DNA from: Spirosoma fluviale
Lineage (GTDB): Bacteria > Bacteroidota > Bacteroidia > Cytophagales > Spirosomataceae
Reading direction: 5' to 3'
NCBI RefSeq assembly: GCF_900230225.1
Contig: NZ_OCNH01000001.1
Coordinates: 1,240,001-1,304,000 of the forward strand
DNA length: 64,000 nucleotides
The notes beneath the pieces were generated by a model that searched no databases, had not been told where the DNA came from, and saw only the letters and a program-made list of their open reading frames with translations. The translations under genes and the position numbers were made by a program. Shown here in pieces: positions 25,422 to 33,541 of this stretch; position 1 is the first letter of the stretch, and every line of letters starts with the position of its first letter.

Positions 25422-26093
25422 TTAAGCAGACGGATTCATCAGGATTCGTAACGTTTCCAGATTCATCTGCTTATCGAAAATGGCTTTCACCGGAATGGAA
25501 AAGCCGGGTATGGTTAGCGCGGTTAACGAATCGTCTATATAAACAACCGCGACAGAGGCAAACGCCATCGTTGCTTCGTCTAACTGGTATTGCTCAACCG
25601 ACTTCCGAACCGGGTCAATAATCCAGTATTCAATGACGCCATGAGCCGCGTAGTCCTCAAATTTAACGCCCCGGTCTCGCCCGGTTGTGCTTTTAGACAG
25701 GATTTCGACGACCAAATCCGGTGCCGGATGCTCCATCTGGTCATCCTCAAACGAATCAGCTGTTTCGCTCCGCCAGAAACAAATATCCGGTTCGTAGTCA
25801 TTTCGGGTCAGACCAATAAGTGCTTTTTCGGAATCGACAACGCCAAGATTATTCAGTAAAACAAAGTTTTGAAGCAAGTTTTCAAGGTATTTGGATGCAT
25901 CCAGATGCCTCCGTTTTACGGGCGAGTGCATGATAACTTCACCATTAATAAACTCGGCTTTGATGTCATCGCGCAACCATTCCCGAAACGCCCGACGACG
26001 CTGGGCTTCATCGGCTAATATAGCCTGAGCCCGCTCAATGACTAATTTGGCGTCTGGAGCTTCCAGTAATTCGGCAACGCGGGTATCCAGCAT
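25422..26093 (-). CDS. Uma2 family putative endonuclease
   Basis: A 223-residue protein of the Uma2 (DUF820) family with a PD-(D/E)xK-type restriction-like fold. The core reads IKAEFINGEVIMHSPVKRRH (about 45-64), YEPDICFWR (Asp in PDI, about 117-122), PDLVVEILSKSTTGRDRGVK (E-x-K equivalent region, about 136-155), and GVIEYWIIDP (about 163-172). Biological role of these proteins is unclear, and they are often expanded in Cyanobacteria and Bacteroidota. It ends 15 bases upstream of the GNAT gene start. Confidence 0.9.
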   Translation of the reverse strand: MLDTRVAELLEAPDAKLVIERAQAILADEAQRRRAFREWLRDDIKAEFINGEVIMHSPVKRRHLDASKYLENLLQNFVLLNNLGVVDSEKALIGLTRNDYEPDICFWRSETADSFEDDQMEHPAPDLVVEILSKSTTGRDRGVKFEDYAAHGVIEYWIIDPVRKSVEQYQLDEATMAFASVAVVYIDDSLTALTIPGFSIPVKAIFDKQMNLETLRILMNPSA

Positions 26094-26147
26094 GAGCAGT
26101 TGATTTGATGATGAAGTTACGAAAAAATAGGTTGTGGTCTGAGGATA

Positions 26148-26216
26148 GTAGTGCCGACCGTCGCGGCCGGGCGAGAAATACTAAACAACATACCCGACCG
26201 AGACGGTCGGCACTAC
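26148..26216. repeat. REP-like inverted repeat (GTAGTGCCGACCGTC type)
   Basis: Arms at 26148-26171 and 26193-26216 are 24 bases each with two mismatches (GTAGTGCCGACCGTC core), around a 21-base loop. Same family as 49410-49433 and similar in design to 24026-24095. The 160-base gap between the Uma2 and TldE genes holds nothing else. Confidence 0.85.
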
Positions 26217-26253
26217 ACCTAAACCCACCATCAACTTCCCTTTTTAACGTAGG

Positions 26254-27591
26254 TTACACCGCGTCCGATAAACTGGTAAACGTAAATTCCCGAATTTTCA
26301 TGGGCGGAATGAGGTAATTCTGATCCGACTCTGTACTGAGCACCCGTTCGGGTTTACCCAATGACTCCAGATTGTTCAACATGATGATCGGACTTTCGTT
26401 GAAGCGGAAGTTCTTGACCGGATGCTTGATCTTCCCATTTTCAATGTAAAAGGTTCCGTCTCGGGTGAGGCCCGTGAGCAGAATGGTTTGCGGGTCAACT
26501 TCGCGGATGTACCAAAGTTTCGTGACCAGAATACCCCGCTGGGTGCTCTTGATCATGTCTTCCAGCGATGCGGTGCCGCCCGCCATAATCATGTTATTGG
26601 GATAGGGGAGTGGTTTTTTACCCTGCTTTTGTGCCCAATAGCGCGAATAAGCCAGGTTTTTGACAACCCCTTTTTCAATCCACATCGTTTTCGCCTGAGC
26701 CTGCCCATCCCCCGACCAGGGTGAAGCAGGTAATTCCGGATTGGTCGGGTCAGAGTAAATCGTGACCCGTTCATCGACGATTTTGTCACCCATCCGGGAT
26801 TTGCCGCCTGCTTTGCTGAAATACGACCGGCCTTCATCGGCTGAGCGGGCGTCCATGTTGTAGAAGATGTTCTCCAGCAAAACGACAGCCGCCGTAGGTT
26901 CCAGAATAACCGTGTATTTGCCTGGCTCAATGGCCCGCGCTTCGGCCGATCCTTTGGCTTTCTGGATGGCGATGCGGGTAGCCGCTGCGGTATCCAGTTT
27001 GTTGAAATCGCTGTAACCACGTGCCACATAACCCGACCCTTTACCGTCGTTGGTGCGGACAGTCAGGGAGAAGTTAACGTTGGTGCTGGGATAATAGGCG
27101 AACAGCCCTTTGGAGTTCATCATGGCCGAATAGCCATAATTGTCCTGCAAAAAGCCCGCTGCCGCCAGGTTTTCGGCGCGTGACAGTTCGAGGCTTTTGG
27201 CGACTACATCGGCTCGCGTGTCGGGAGTGACTTTCGCCGTCGAGTCAAAAAAGCCGTTCGATTTCAGGTATTGCTGAGGGCCCAGAACACCCACGTATTC
27301 GGGGTTTTCGGGAGCTAGTTTGGCCAGTTCTTCAGACCGGCGCACAACTTTTTCCAGTGAAGCGTCATCGAACTCGTCAATAGTTGCCACACCGACTTTC
27401 TTGCCAAAGGCCGACTGAACTTGTAGATTCTGATTGATAAGCGAACCACTGGTAGACACTTCATTTCGGGCATAGCGCAGGTTGCCCCGTTCTTCGCCAA
27501 TCAGATTTACCTCGCACTCGTCAGCTTTAGAGTAGCTGAGAACTTTCGTGAGCAGTGCTTTCGCTTCTGCCTCAGTGAGTATGATTGCCAT
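26254..27591 (-). CDS. TldE/PmbA family protein, copy 1
   Basis: A 445-residue member of the TldE (PmbA) half of the TldD/TldE metalloprotease family. It lacks the HExxxH motif, as expected for the non-catalytic partner. Family blocks are GNLRYARNEVSTSG (about 42-55), KGLFAYYPSTNVNFSLTVRT, and DPQTILLTGLTRDGTFYIEN (about 365-385). There is no signal peptide. ATG 27591 is preferred over the upstream in-frame ATG at 27615, whose MHLCGSKH extension is repeat-encoded. It lies downstream of TldD copy 1 and is 40-50 percent similar by eye to copy 2 at 29806-31167. Confidence 0.92.
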   Translation of the reverse strand: MAIILTEAEAKALLTKVLSYSKADECEVNLIGEERGNLRYARNEVSTSGSLINQNLQVQSAFGKKVGVATIDEFDDASLEKVVRRSEELAKLAPENPEYVGVLGPQQYLKSNGFFDSTAKVTPDTRADVVAKSLELSRAENLAAAGFLQDNYGYSAMMNSKGLFAYYPSTNVNFSLTVRTNDGKGSGYVARGYSDFNKLDTAAATRIAIQKAKGSAEARAIEPGKYTVILEPTAAVVLLENIFYNMDARSADEGRSYFSKAGGKSRMGDKIVDERVTIYSDPTNPELPASPWSGDGQAQAKTMWIEKGVVKNLAYSRYWAQKQGKKPLPYPNNMIMAGGTASLEDMIKSTQRGILVTKLWYIREVDPQTILLTGLTRDGTFYIENGKIKHPVKNFRFNESPIIMLNNLESLGKPERVLSTESDQNYLIPPMKIREFTFTSLSDAV

Positions 27592-27600
27592 ATGTTTTGA

Positions 27601-27695
27601 GCCACAGAGATGCACGGAGACGCACTGAGTTACGCAGAGATTTTCTTGAAAAGATTCTTTGTGTAACTCTGTGTACCTCCGTGCATCTCTGTGGC
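27601..27695. repeat. Inverted pair of CACAGAGATGCACGGAG repeats with no gene inside
   Basis: GCCACAGAGATGCACGGAG (27601-27619) is perfectly mirrored at 27677-27695. The inner sequence continues as an imperfect inverted repeat, almost to the centre near 27648. It lies between TldD1 and TldE1 and looks like the gene-less form of the element around the GxxExxY gene. Confidence 0.85.
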
Positions 27696-27703
27696 ATAAC
27701 GGT

Positions 27704-29344
27704 TTAGATCTTGCGTGCTGTATTAATCACATTGACACCGTTGAACCGGGCGGTGCTGCTGCCGTGCGAAACCGCGCTGCTCTGGCTAGGTTGCCCTTTT
27801 CCATCGAAGAAGGAGCCACCGAGCCGGTAATCACGCTCATCACAAACCTGCGCGCAGGAGTTCCAGAATTCCTGCGTGTTCGATTGGTACGCCACGTCTT
27901 TCAGCATCCCGACAATCTCCCCATTCTTGATTTCGTAGAACAGTTGCCCGCCAAACTGGAAGTTGTACCGCTGCTGGTCGATGGAGAACGATCCATCACC
28001 GATGATGTAAATGCCTTTTTTTACATCCTTAATCATTTCCTGAACGGATAATGGGGTTTTGCCAGCTGCCAGCGATACGTTGGCCATGCGCTGAAACTGA
28101 ACGGAACTCCAGCTATCGGCGTAGCAGCATCCCTGCGATTCTTTCTCGCCGATGATGTGCACCTGATCGCGGATGGCCTGGTAGTTGACCAGCGTGCCGT
28201 CTTTTACCAGATCCCATTGCTTGGTTTTAACCCCTTCGTCGTCGTAGCCAACGGCCCCTAGTGAGCCCACCTGGGTTTTGTCGGCAATAAGGTTGACCTG
28301 CTTGCTGCCATAGTTAAAATTCTTCGACTGCCATTTGTCAAGGGTCGCGAAACTCGTTCCGGCAAAGTTGGCTTCGTAGCCCAGTACCCGGTCGAGTTCG
28401 AGGGGGTGCCCTACGGATTCGTGTATGGTGAGCCAAAGGTGTGATGGATCGAGAACGAGGTCATACTTCCCGGCTTCTACCGACTTGGCCGCGTGTTTGG
28501 CGCGTGCCTGTTTGGCCGCTGCCGTCACGTCTTCCAGCATGTCGTATCCTTTGTTGTAGCGGGTGGTAATGCCCGTTACTTTATCGGCCGGGTTAACTTG
28601 CAGGTACTCGTAGCCCATGCCCATTGGCGAGCTTAGCGTGTTGCGGGTTTCGAATTTGCCCGTTTTGGGGTCAATGGCGGTAACAGTAAAGTTGGGCCAA
28701 ATACGGTGAATATCCTGATCGGCATAAGTGCCATCGCTGGAAGCAAAGTACTTCTGCTCGTTCACCATGAACATGACCGAGTTCACATAGTTCGCTCCAT
28801 TTTGCAGAGCCGCGCTATTGACTGATAACAACAGGTCGACTTTCTCCTTGATGGGCACCTCAAACGCATTGCGCTTGATGGGGGCTTTCCAGGATACTTC
28901 GCCGTAACCTTTCTGGGGGGCCAGTTGGACCGGCTCTTTCATGAGTCGGGCGTTGGCTTTGGCAATGGCTACCGCTTTTTCGGCGGCTTTGGCCATATCG
29001 GCCTCATTCTTCGCGTCAACGACGGCGGCAAATCCCCAGCAGCCATCGGCAATGACCCGAACGCCAACGCCATAGGATTCGGTGTTGACGATGTTCTGGA
29101 CCTTGTCTTCGCGGGTTATCACGAACTGGTTCAGGTAGCGGCCAATGCGTACATCGGTATAGCTGGCGCCTTTACTTTTGGCCGCATTCAGGGCAGCATC
29201 GGCCAGGCGTTTCTTCACGGCCACGTCGATCCCGGCTTCCAGAAGGGCTTCGGGGCTAACGGTACGCGAAAAGGCGGGAAGGTTGGGGAGCAGGATGCCC
29301 GCAGCACCCATGCCTATAAGTTGGTTGAAGTCTCGACGGTTCAT
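27704..29344 (-). CDS. TldD family metalloprotease with Tat signal, copy 1
   Basis: A 546-residue TldD family protein. The catalytic motif is HESVGH at residues 308-313 (HExxxH), followed by the ELDRVLGYE segment with the third ligand candidate. In the characterised system TldD and TldE form a heterodimer that degrades unfolded or leader-containing peptides. The N-terminus MNRRDFNQLIGMGAAGIL is a twin-arginine signal (RRDF plus a weakly hydrophobic segment), predicting export in folded form. The partner TldE gene follows 112 bases downstream, with the palindromic repeat in between. Confidence 0.93.
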   Translation of the reverse strand: MNRRDFNQLIGMGAAGILLPNLPAFSRTVSPEALLEAGIDVAVKKRLADAALNAAKSKGASYTDVRIGRYLNQFVITREDKVQNIVNTESYGVGVRVIADGCWGFAAVVDAKNEADMAKAAEKAVAIAKANARLMKEPVQLAPQKGYGEVSWKAPIKRNAFEVPIKEKVDLLLSVNSAALQNGANYVNSVMFMVNEQKYFASSDGTYADQDIHRIWPNFTVTAIDPKTGKFETRNTLSSPMGMGYEYLQVNPADKVTGITTRYNKGYDMLEDVTAAAKQARAKHAAKSVEAGKYDLVLDPSHLWLTIHESVGHPLELDRVLGYEANFAGTSFATLDKWQSKNFNYGSKQVNLIADKTQVGSLGAVGYDDEGVKTKQWDLVKDGTLVNYQAIRDQVHIIGEKESQGCCYADSWSSVQFQRMANVSLAAGKTPLSVQEMIKDVKKGIYIIGDGSFSIDQQRYNFQFGGQLFYEIKNGEIVGMLKDVAYQSNTQEFWNSCAQVCDERDYRLGGSFFDGKGQPSQSSAVSHGSSTARFNGVNVINTARKI

Positions 29345-29358
29345 GTGTTTTGGTTAGG

Positions 29359-29400
29359 TCACAGAGATGCACAAAGACGCACGGAGATTCACAGAGAAAA
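29359..29400. repeat. Left flank repeat of the GxxExxY cassette
   Basis: CACAGAGATGCAC begins at 29360, followed by a second, degenerate unit (GCACGGAGATTCACAGAG). The stop codon of the GxxExxY gene (TGA at 29389-29391) lies inside it. It is an inverted counterpart of 29757-29799. Confidence 0.82.
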
Positions 29401-29790
29401 GTTTGTAAATCGTTTAATGCCATCGCGCAACATCTTGACGCGAAAATTTATAAGTAAGCCTAAGCGGTAGTTGCCGAATTTTAAATAAGTCAGTAATTGG
29501 GCCTTGTGTAAGTCATTGAGATCTTCTACAGTTTTGAGCTCAATGACTAACTTGTTTTCAACGAGCAAGTCCAGTCGATAGCCATGTTCCAACACAATGT
29601 CTTTATAAACGATTGGCATTGGTTTTTCACGTTCTACATAGAGACCATGAGAATGAAGCTCGTAAAACAAGCATTCCTGGTAAGCTGATTCAAGCAAACC
29701 GGGTCCTAGTGCCCGATGTACCTCAATGGCTTTCCCAATCACAATTGTTGCTAATACATCCTCCGTGGATCTCTGTGTTTCTCCGTGCAT
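29389..29790 (-). CDS. GxxExxY family protein
   Basis: A 133-residue protein of the GxxExxY family, with the signature GLLESAYQECLFYEL (about residues 30-44) and the PD-(D/E)xK-like core YRLDLLVENKLVIELKTVED (about 71-90), which suggests a nuclease fold. Function is unproven. Both ends are encoded by the flanking repeats: the first 10 residues (MHGETQRSTE) come from the right repeat and the last SL-stop from the left. The conserved domain starts near residue 12 (ATIVIGKAIEVHRALG). It sits between the two TldD/TldE pairs on the same strand. Confidence 0.9.
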   Translation of the reverse strand: MHGETQRSTEDVLATIVIGKAIEVHRALGPGLLESAYQECLFYELHSHGLYVEREKPMPIVYKDIVLEHGYRLDLLVENKLVIELKTVEDLNDLHKAQLLTYLKFGNYRLGLLINFRVKMLRDGIKRFTNFSL

Positions 29791-29799
29791 CTCTGTGGC
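29757..29799. repeat. Right flank repeat of the GxxExxY cassette
   Basis: Read on the minus strand this is GCCACAGAGATGCACGGAG followed by a second unit ACACAGAGATCCACGGAGG. The GxxExxY start codon (29790) and first codons lie inside it. Confidence 0.82.
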
Positions 29800-29805
29800 A
29801 AAATC

Positions 29806-31167
29806 TTATACAGCATCAGACAAACTCGTGAACGTGAAGTCACGAATTTTCATTGGCGGTATCAGATTGCCACCCGCGCGAACAGGTTTGCCCAGCGCTT
29901 CGACGTTATTCAGCATGATCACCGGGCTTTCGTTGAACCGGAAATTCTTGATCGGGAATTTGATCTGGCCGTTTTCGATGTAGAATGTCCCGTCGCGCGT
30001 CAGGCCCGTGTACAGCTGGGTTTGTGGGTCAACGGCGCGGATGTACCAGAAACGCGTAACCAGAATCCCTTTGTCGGTGCTTTTGATCAGGTCGGCCAGT
30101 GATTGGGTACCACCGAGCATAATGAAACCTCCTGGCGCCGGAACAGGCTGAACGCCTTTTTTGTCGGCCCAATAGCGGGAGTAGAACATATTCTTCACCA
30201 CGCCCTTCTCGATCCAGGTTTGTTTTTGCTGGGGCAGACCATCGCCACCACCGCCACCAAAACGGCCACCTCCGCCACCACCACCGCCCCCGCCAAAGGG
30301 CGAGAGTGGTAAGTCAGCATTCATGGGGTCAGAGATAAAGGTAACCCGCTCATCAAAAAGCTTCTCGTTCAGGCGGGTGCCTCCGCCTTTCTTGCTTAGA
30401 AAACTCCGCCCTTCATCGGCCGAACGGGCATCCATACTACGGACCATGTTTTGCAATAGCTCAACAGAAGCGGTTGGTTCCAGAATGACGGTGTATTTAC
30501 CCGGCTCCAGGGCTCTGGCGCTTGCCGAGGCCATCGCTTTTTGCATCGCAATCTCGGTAGCCGCCTTGGTGCTGAGTTTGCTGACATCGTTGACATCGGG
30601 GTTGGCATAACCCGAACCCAGGCCATCGGCCGTACGCACGGTAATCGAGAAATCCACGCTGGTTGCCCGGTTGTAGCCGAACAGCCCTTTGCTATTGCCA
30701 ATAGCCGTAAAACCGGTGGTGTCTTCCATGTACCCGGCGGCTGTCAGGTTTTTCTTGCGACAAGGATCAAGACTGTCGAAAGCGGCTTGTGCACGGAAAT
30801 CGGGCGTAATCTTTGCCGTGCTTTCGGCGTAGGTGTTGGTTTCAAGATACGTTTGTGGGCCCAGCATTGGCATGTACTCCGGGTTTTCGGGAGCCAGTTT
30901 GGCGATTTCTTCGGCCCGTCGAACGGTTTTTTCCAGCGACACATCGTCAAACTCGTTGATAGTCGATGTACCGGAACGCTTGCCGTAAACGGAGGTTACA
31001 GCCAGAGCCAGATTGTCCGATTCACCACTGGTTGATACTGAGTTACGGGCGTAACGAATGTTGCCGGTACGGCCACCTGACAGACTGACGCTCATTTCAT
31101 CAGACTTCGAGTAGCTCAGGACCTTGTCAATTATCTTCTTTGCCTCTTCTTTTGTTAAGATTGCCAT
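29806..31167 (-). CDS. TldE/PmbA family protein, copy 2
   Basis: A 453-residue paralogue of the protein at 26254-27591, sharing the blocks GNIRYARNSVSTSGESDN, KLAPENPEY and GLTRDGTFYIENGQIK. It lacks HExxxH and has no signal peptide, so it should be the structural partner of TldD copy 2, whose gene ends 103 bases upstream. An insert of about 25 residues near 287-312 is almost pure glycine (15 Gly of 18 in its core), absent from copy 1 at the same place. The Gly run is in frame and translated, and may be a flexible loop. Confidence 0.92.
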   Translation of the reverse strand: MAILTKEEAKKIIDKVLSYSKSDEMSVSLSGGRTGNIRYARNSVSTSGESDNLALAVTSVYGKRSGTSTINEFDDVSLEKTVRRAEEIAKLAPENPEYMPMLGPQTYLETNTYAESTAKITPDFRAQAAFDSLDPCRKKNLTAAGYMEDTTGFTAIGNSKGLFGYNRATSVDFSITVRTADGLGSGYANPDVNDVSKLSTKAATEIAMQKAMASASARALEPGKYTVILEPTASVELLQNMVRSMDARSADEGRSFLSKKGGGTRLNEKLFDERVTFISDPMNADLPLSPFGGGGGGGGGGRFGGGGGDGLPQQKQTWIEKGVVKNMFYSRYWADKKGVQPVPAPGGFIMLGGTQSLADLIKSTDKGILVTRFWYIRAVDPQTQLYTGLTRDGTFYIENGQIKFPIKNFRFNESPVIMLNNVEALGKPVRAGGNLIPPMKIRDFTFTSLSDAV

Positions 31168-31270
31168 TTGTTAGTTCATTAAGTGTAGATGTGGAGTAGT
31201 AAACTAGGGAAGTGGAGGGCCGTGTTGACGAACCTACTAACTGCACTAGTCTACTACTTTACCATTTCTA

Positions 31271-32929
31271 CTATATTTTCCGACCTGTATTGATCACGTT
31301 GACTCCGTTGAAGCGGGTGGTGGCGCTGCCATGCGATACAGCGCTAACCTGAGAGGGTTGCCCTTTGCCATCGAAGAACGAACCGAAGGTACGGTAGTCG
31401 TCTTTATCGCAAAGCTGAGCGCAGGAGTTCCAGAATTCCTGGGTGTTGGACTGATAGGCTACATCGTCGAGCATTCCAACGATCTCCCCATTCTTGATTT
31501 CGTAGAACAGCTGTCCGCCAAACTGGAAGTTATAGCGCTGCTGGTCAATGGAATAGGAGCCACGGCCGATAATGTAGATGCCTTTATCGACCCCTTTGAT
31601 CATGTCGAAAACAGATCGTTTTTCATTACCCGCTTTCAACGACACGTTCGGCATGCGCTGGAACTGGACAGAGTCCCAGTTGTCGGCGTAGCAACAGCCA
31701 TTCGATTCTTTCTCGCCCAGGATAGCGACCTGATCGCGGATGGCCTGGTAGTTGACCAGAATACCGTCTTTGATCAAATCCCACTCTTTGCAGGGAACGC
31801 CCTCGTCATCGTAACCAACGGTGCCGAGTGTGTGCGGCTGCGTTTTATCGGCGACGATATTGACCAGCTTGCTGCCGTAGTTGAATGACTTGGTTTTCCA
31901 CTTGTCCAGCGTAGCAAAGCTGGTTCCGGCATAGTTGGCTTCGTAACCCAGTACCCGGTCGAGTTCGGTGGGGTGACCAACCGATTCGTGGATGGTAAGG
32001 CCGAGGTGGTTCGGGTCCAGTACGAGGTCGTACTTGCCCGGTTGTACCGTTTTAGCGGTCAATTTCTCCTTGGCCTGTTTGGCGGCCAGAATGGCATCTT
32101 CCAGCATATCGTACGAATTACGATAGCCGACAAGTCCGTTGGGCGCTTTGATTTTTTCGGAAGCCAGCCCGTCCAGATACTCGTATCCCATGCCCATGGG
32201 TGAGCTAAGCGCATCGCGGGTTTTGAATTTGCCTACTGCCCGGTCAACGGCCGATACCGTGAACGTAGGCCAGATACGGTGTACGTCCTGATCAATGTAC
32301 GACCCGTCCGTCGAGGCAAAGTACTTCTGTTCGTTTACGAAGAACAGGTTCGATGTAACGAACGCGGCCCCGTTTTTCATGGCTTCGCCGTTCACATTCA
32401 TCAGCAGGTCTATTTTCTGCTGAACCGGAATTTCAAAGGCATTTTTCTTGATGGGTGTTTTCCAGACGACTTCCCCAACACCCTTTTGTGGGGCCAGTTG
32501 GACGGGTTCGGTCTGGAGTTTGGCGTTTGCTTTCGCAATGGCTACGGCTGTTTCGGCACATTTGGCAATGCCATCGGGCGTTACGTTGCTGGTGGCAGAA
32601 AAGCCCCATGTTCCGTTGGCGATCACCCGGATACCGACCCCAAATGACTCCGCATTGGAGATGTTCTGAACCCGATTTTCGCGCGTAAAAACATACTGTT
32701 GAAGGTAGCGGCCAATGCGAACGTCGGTGTAACTGGCACCTTTGCTTTTGGCTGCATTGAGGGCAATATCGGCTAATCGTTTCTTGGCGGCATTGTCGAT
32801 ACCTACACCATGACCGCTTGCTTCAAGCAGGTACTCAGCCGATACAGAATTGCCAAGAACCGGAACCCCAGCCGCTAACAGACTGCCAACACCCAGGCCA
32901 GACAATTGAATAAAGTCTCGTCTTTGCAT
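31271..32929 (-). CDS. TldD family metalloprotease with Tat signal, copy 2
   Basis: A 552-residue paralogue of 27704-29344, with HESVGH at residues 314-319 and the same downstream ELDRVLGYEANYAGTSFA segment. The N-terminus MQRRDFIQLSGLGVGSLLAA is again a twin-arginine signal. Compared with copy 1 it carries a short insert (GHGVGID) after the signal region and differs through the second half, so the copies are old duplicates. It heads the run TldD2, TldE2, GxxExxY, TldD1, TldE1 on the minus strand. Confidence 0.93.
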   Translation of the reverse strand: MQRRDFIQLSGLGVGSLLAAGVPVLGNSVSAEYLLEASGHGVGIDNAAKKRLADIALNAAKSKGASYTDVRIGRYLQQYVFTRENRVQNISNAESFGVGIRVIANGTWGFSATSNVTPDGIAKCAETAVAIAKANAKLQTEPVQLAPQKGVGEVVWKTPIKKNAFEIPVQQKIDLLMNVNGEAMKNGAAFVTSNLFFVNEQKYFASTDGSYIDQDVHRIWPTFTVSAVDRAVGKFKTRDALSSPMGMGYEYLDGLASEKIKAPNGLVGYRNSYDMLEDAILAAKQAKEKLTAKTVQPGKYDLVLDPNHLGLTIHESVGHPTELDRVLGYEANYAGTSFATLDKWKTKSFNYGSKLVNIVADKTQPHTLGTVGYDDEGVPCKEWDLIKDGILVNYQAIRDQVAILGEKESNGCCYADNWDSVQFQRMPNVSLKAGNEKRSVFDMIKGVDKGIYIIGRGSYSIDQQRYNFQFGGQLFYEIKNGEIVGMLDDVAYQSNTQEFWNSCAQLCDKDDYRTFGSFFDGKGQPSQVSAVSHGSATTRFNGVNVINTGRKI

Positions 32930-33112
32930 GTATAAAGAGAATGATTGTTGATGTTTGAGCCTACGCAGTAGCCCGGAAAAAGCACGAATATGGCTAAAAA
33001 AGCGAACCGATTAATAGAGAATTTTTATTTTGTGACGAACGGCAAGGCCATACTCTCTGGAAATCCCCAATATTATTCGGTATAATTGCTTATACACAGG
33101 TAATTCCTGTTA

Positions 33113-33374
33113 ATGGACGAATTAACTAAAAAGACCCTCGTTATAGCTATGAATCTGCAACGAGCAAACGAGTTCATTCAGGATGTGCTGATTTCCATTC
33201 ACACGAATATTCGTGATCTGGAAGAGAAGAAAGCTTTTGCGGACCGAAACGTCGAACCGCCCTGAGGAGCAGGACTATATAGATGGACGATTGTTCAGTT
33301 ACCTGGAGGTGCTGGCAGTCTTACTGGCCTCGGCTCGTGACACTGGAATTGACCCGAAATCGATTGGTATTTGA
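33113..33374 (+). pseudogene. Small gene interrupted by a +1 frameshift at CCC TGA
   Basis: ATG 33113 opens 50 codons (MDELTKKTLVIAMNLQRANE...) ending at TGA 33263-33265, directly after CCC. The next frame is open from 33192 and runs on as coding-like sequence (EEQDYIDGRLFSYLEVLAVL...DPKSIGI) to TGA 33372-33374. Removing one C from the CCC run joins the two as ...NVEPPEEQDYIDG..., a helical protein of 86 residues without membrane segments. Alternatives are a sequencing or assembly indel, a real inactivating insertion, or programmed +1 frameshifting. I do not recognise the family. Confidence 0.6.
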
Positions 33375-33381
33375 TGGGGGG

Positions 33382-33451
33382 CATGAATTCGAGATTACGA
33401 TACTACATGCTGGGAAGGCCCTAACGGGCCATTGATAATTCCGAATTCATG
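33382..33451. repeat. Nested inverted repeat with GAATTC arms
   Basis: CATGAATTCG (33382-33391) is mirrored by CGAATTCATG (33442-33451). Inside lies a second hairpin, GGCCC TAAC GGGCC (33417-33430). It follows the frameshifted small gene by 8 bases and may end its transcript. The 611-base stretch from 32930 to 33541 holds this, the small gene and the hairpin at 33484-33522; 32930-33112 shows nothing. Confidence 0.6.
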
Positions 33452-33483
33452 TTAGTTAAGTGAGCCAGATTACCTTTAAATGA

Positions 33484-33522
33484 ATTGTGCCGGGACTAGT
33501 ATATAACCAGTTCCGGCACAAT
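33484..33522 (-). terminator. Hairpin downstream of the ATP-grasp gene
   Basis: Perfect 10-base arms ATTGTGCCGG (33484-33493) and CCGGCACAAT (33513-33522), loop 19 bases, located 19 bases past the ATP-grasp stop at 33542. No strong T run. Confidence 0.5.
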
Positions 33523-33541
33523 GGATTGAGCGATTAATGAG

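Noticed and set aside
29389-29790. The GxxExxY protein read as an iron-siderophore transport component
   Set aside because: Older annotations of that type are misnomers; no transport features are seen, and the PD-(D/E)xK-like core fits a nuclease fold.
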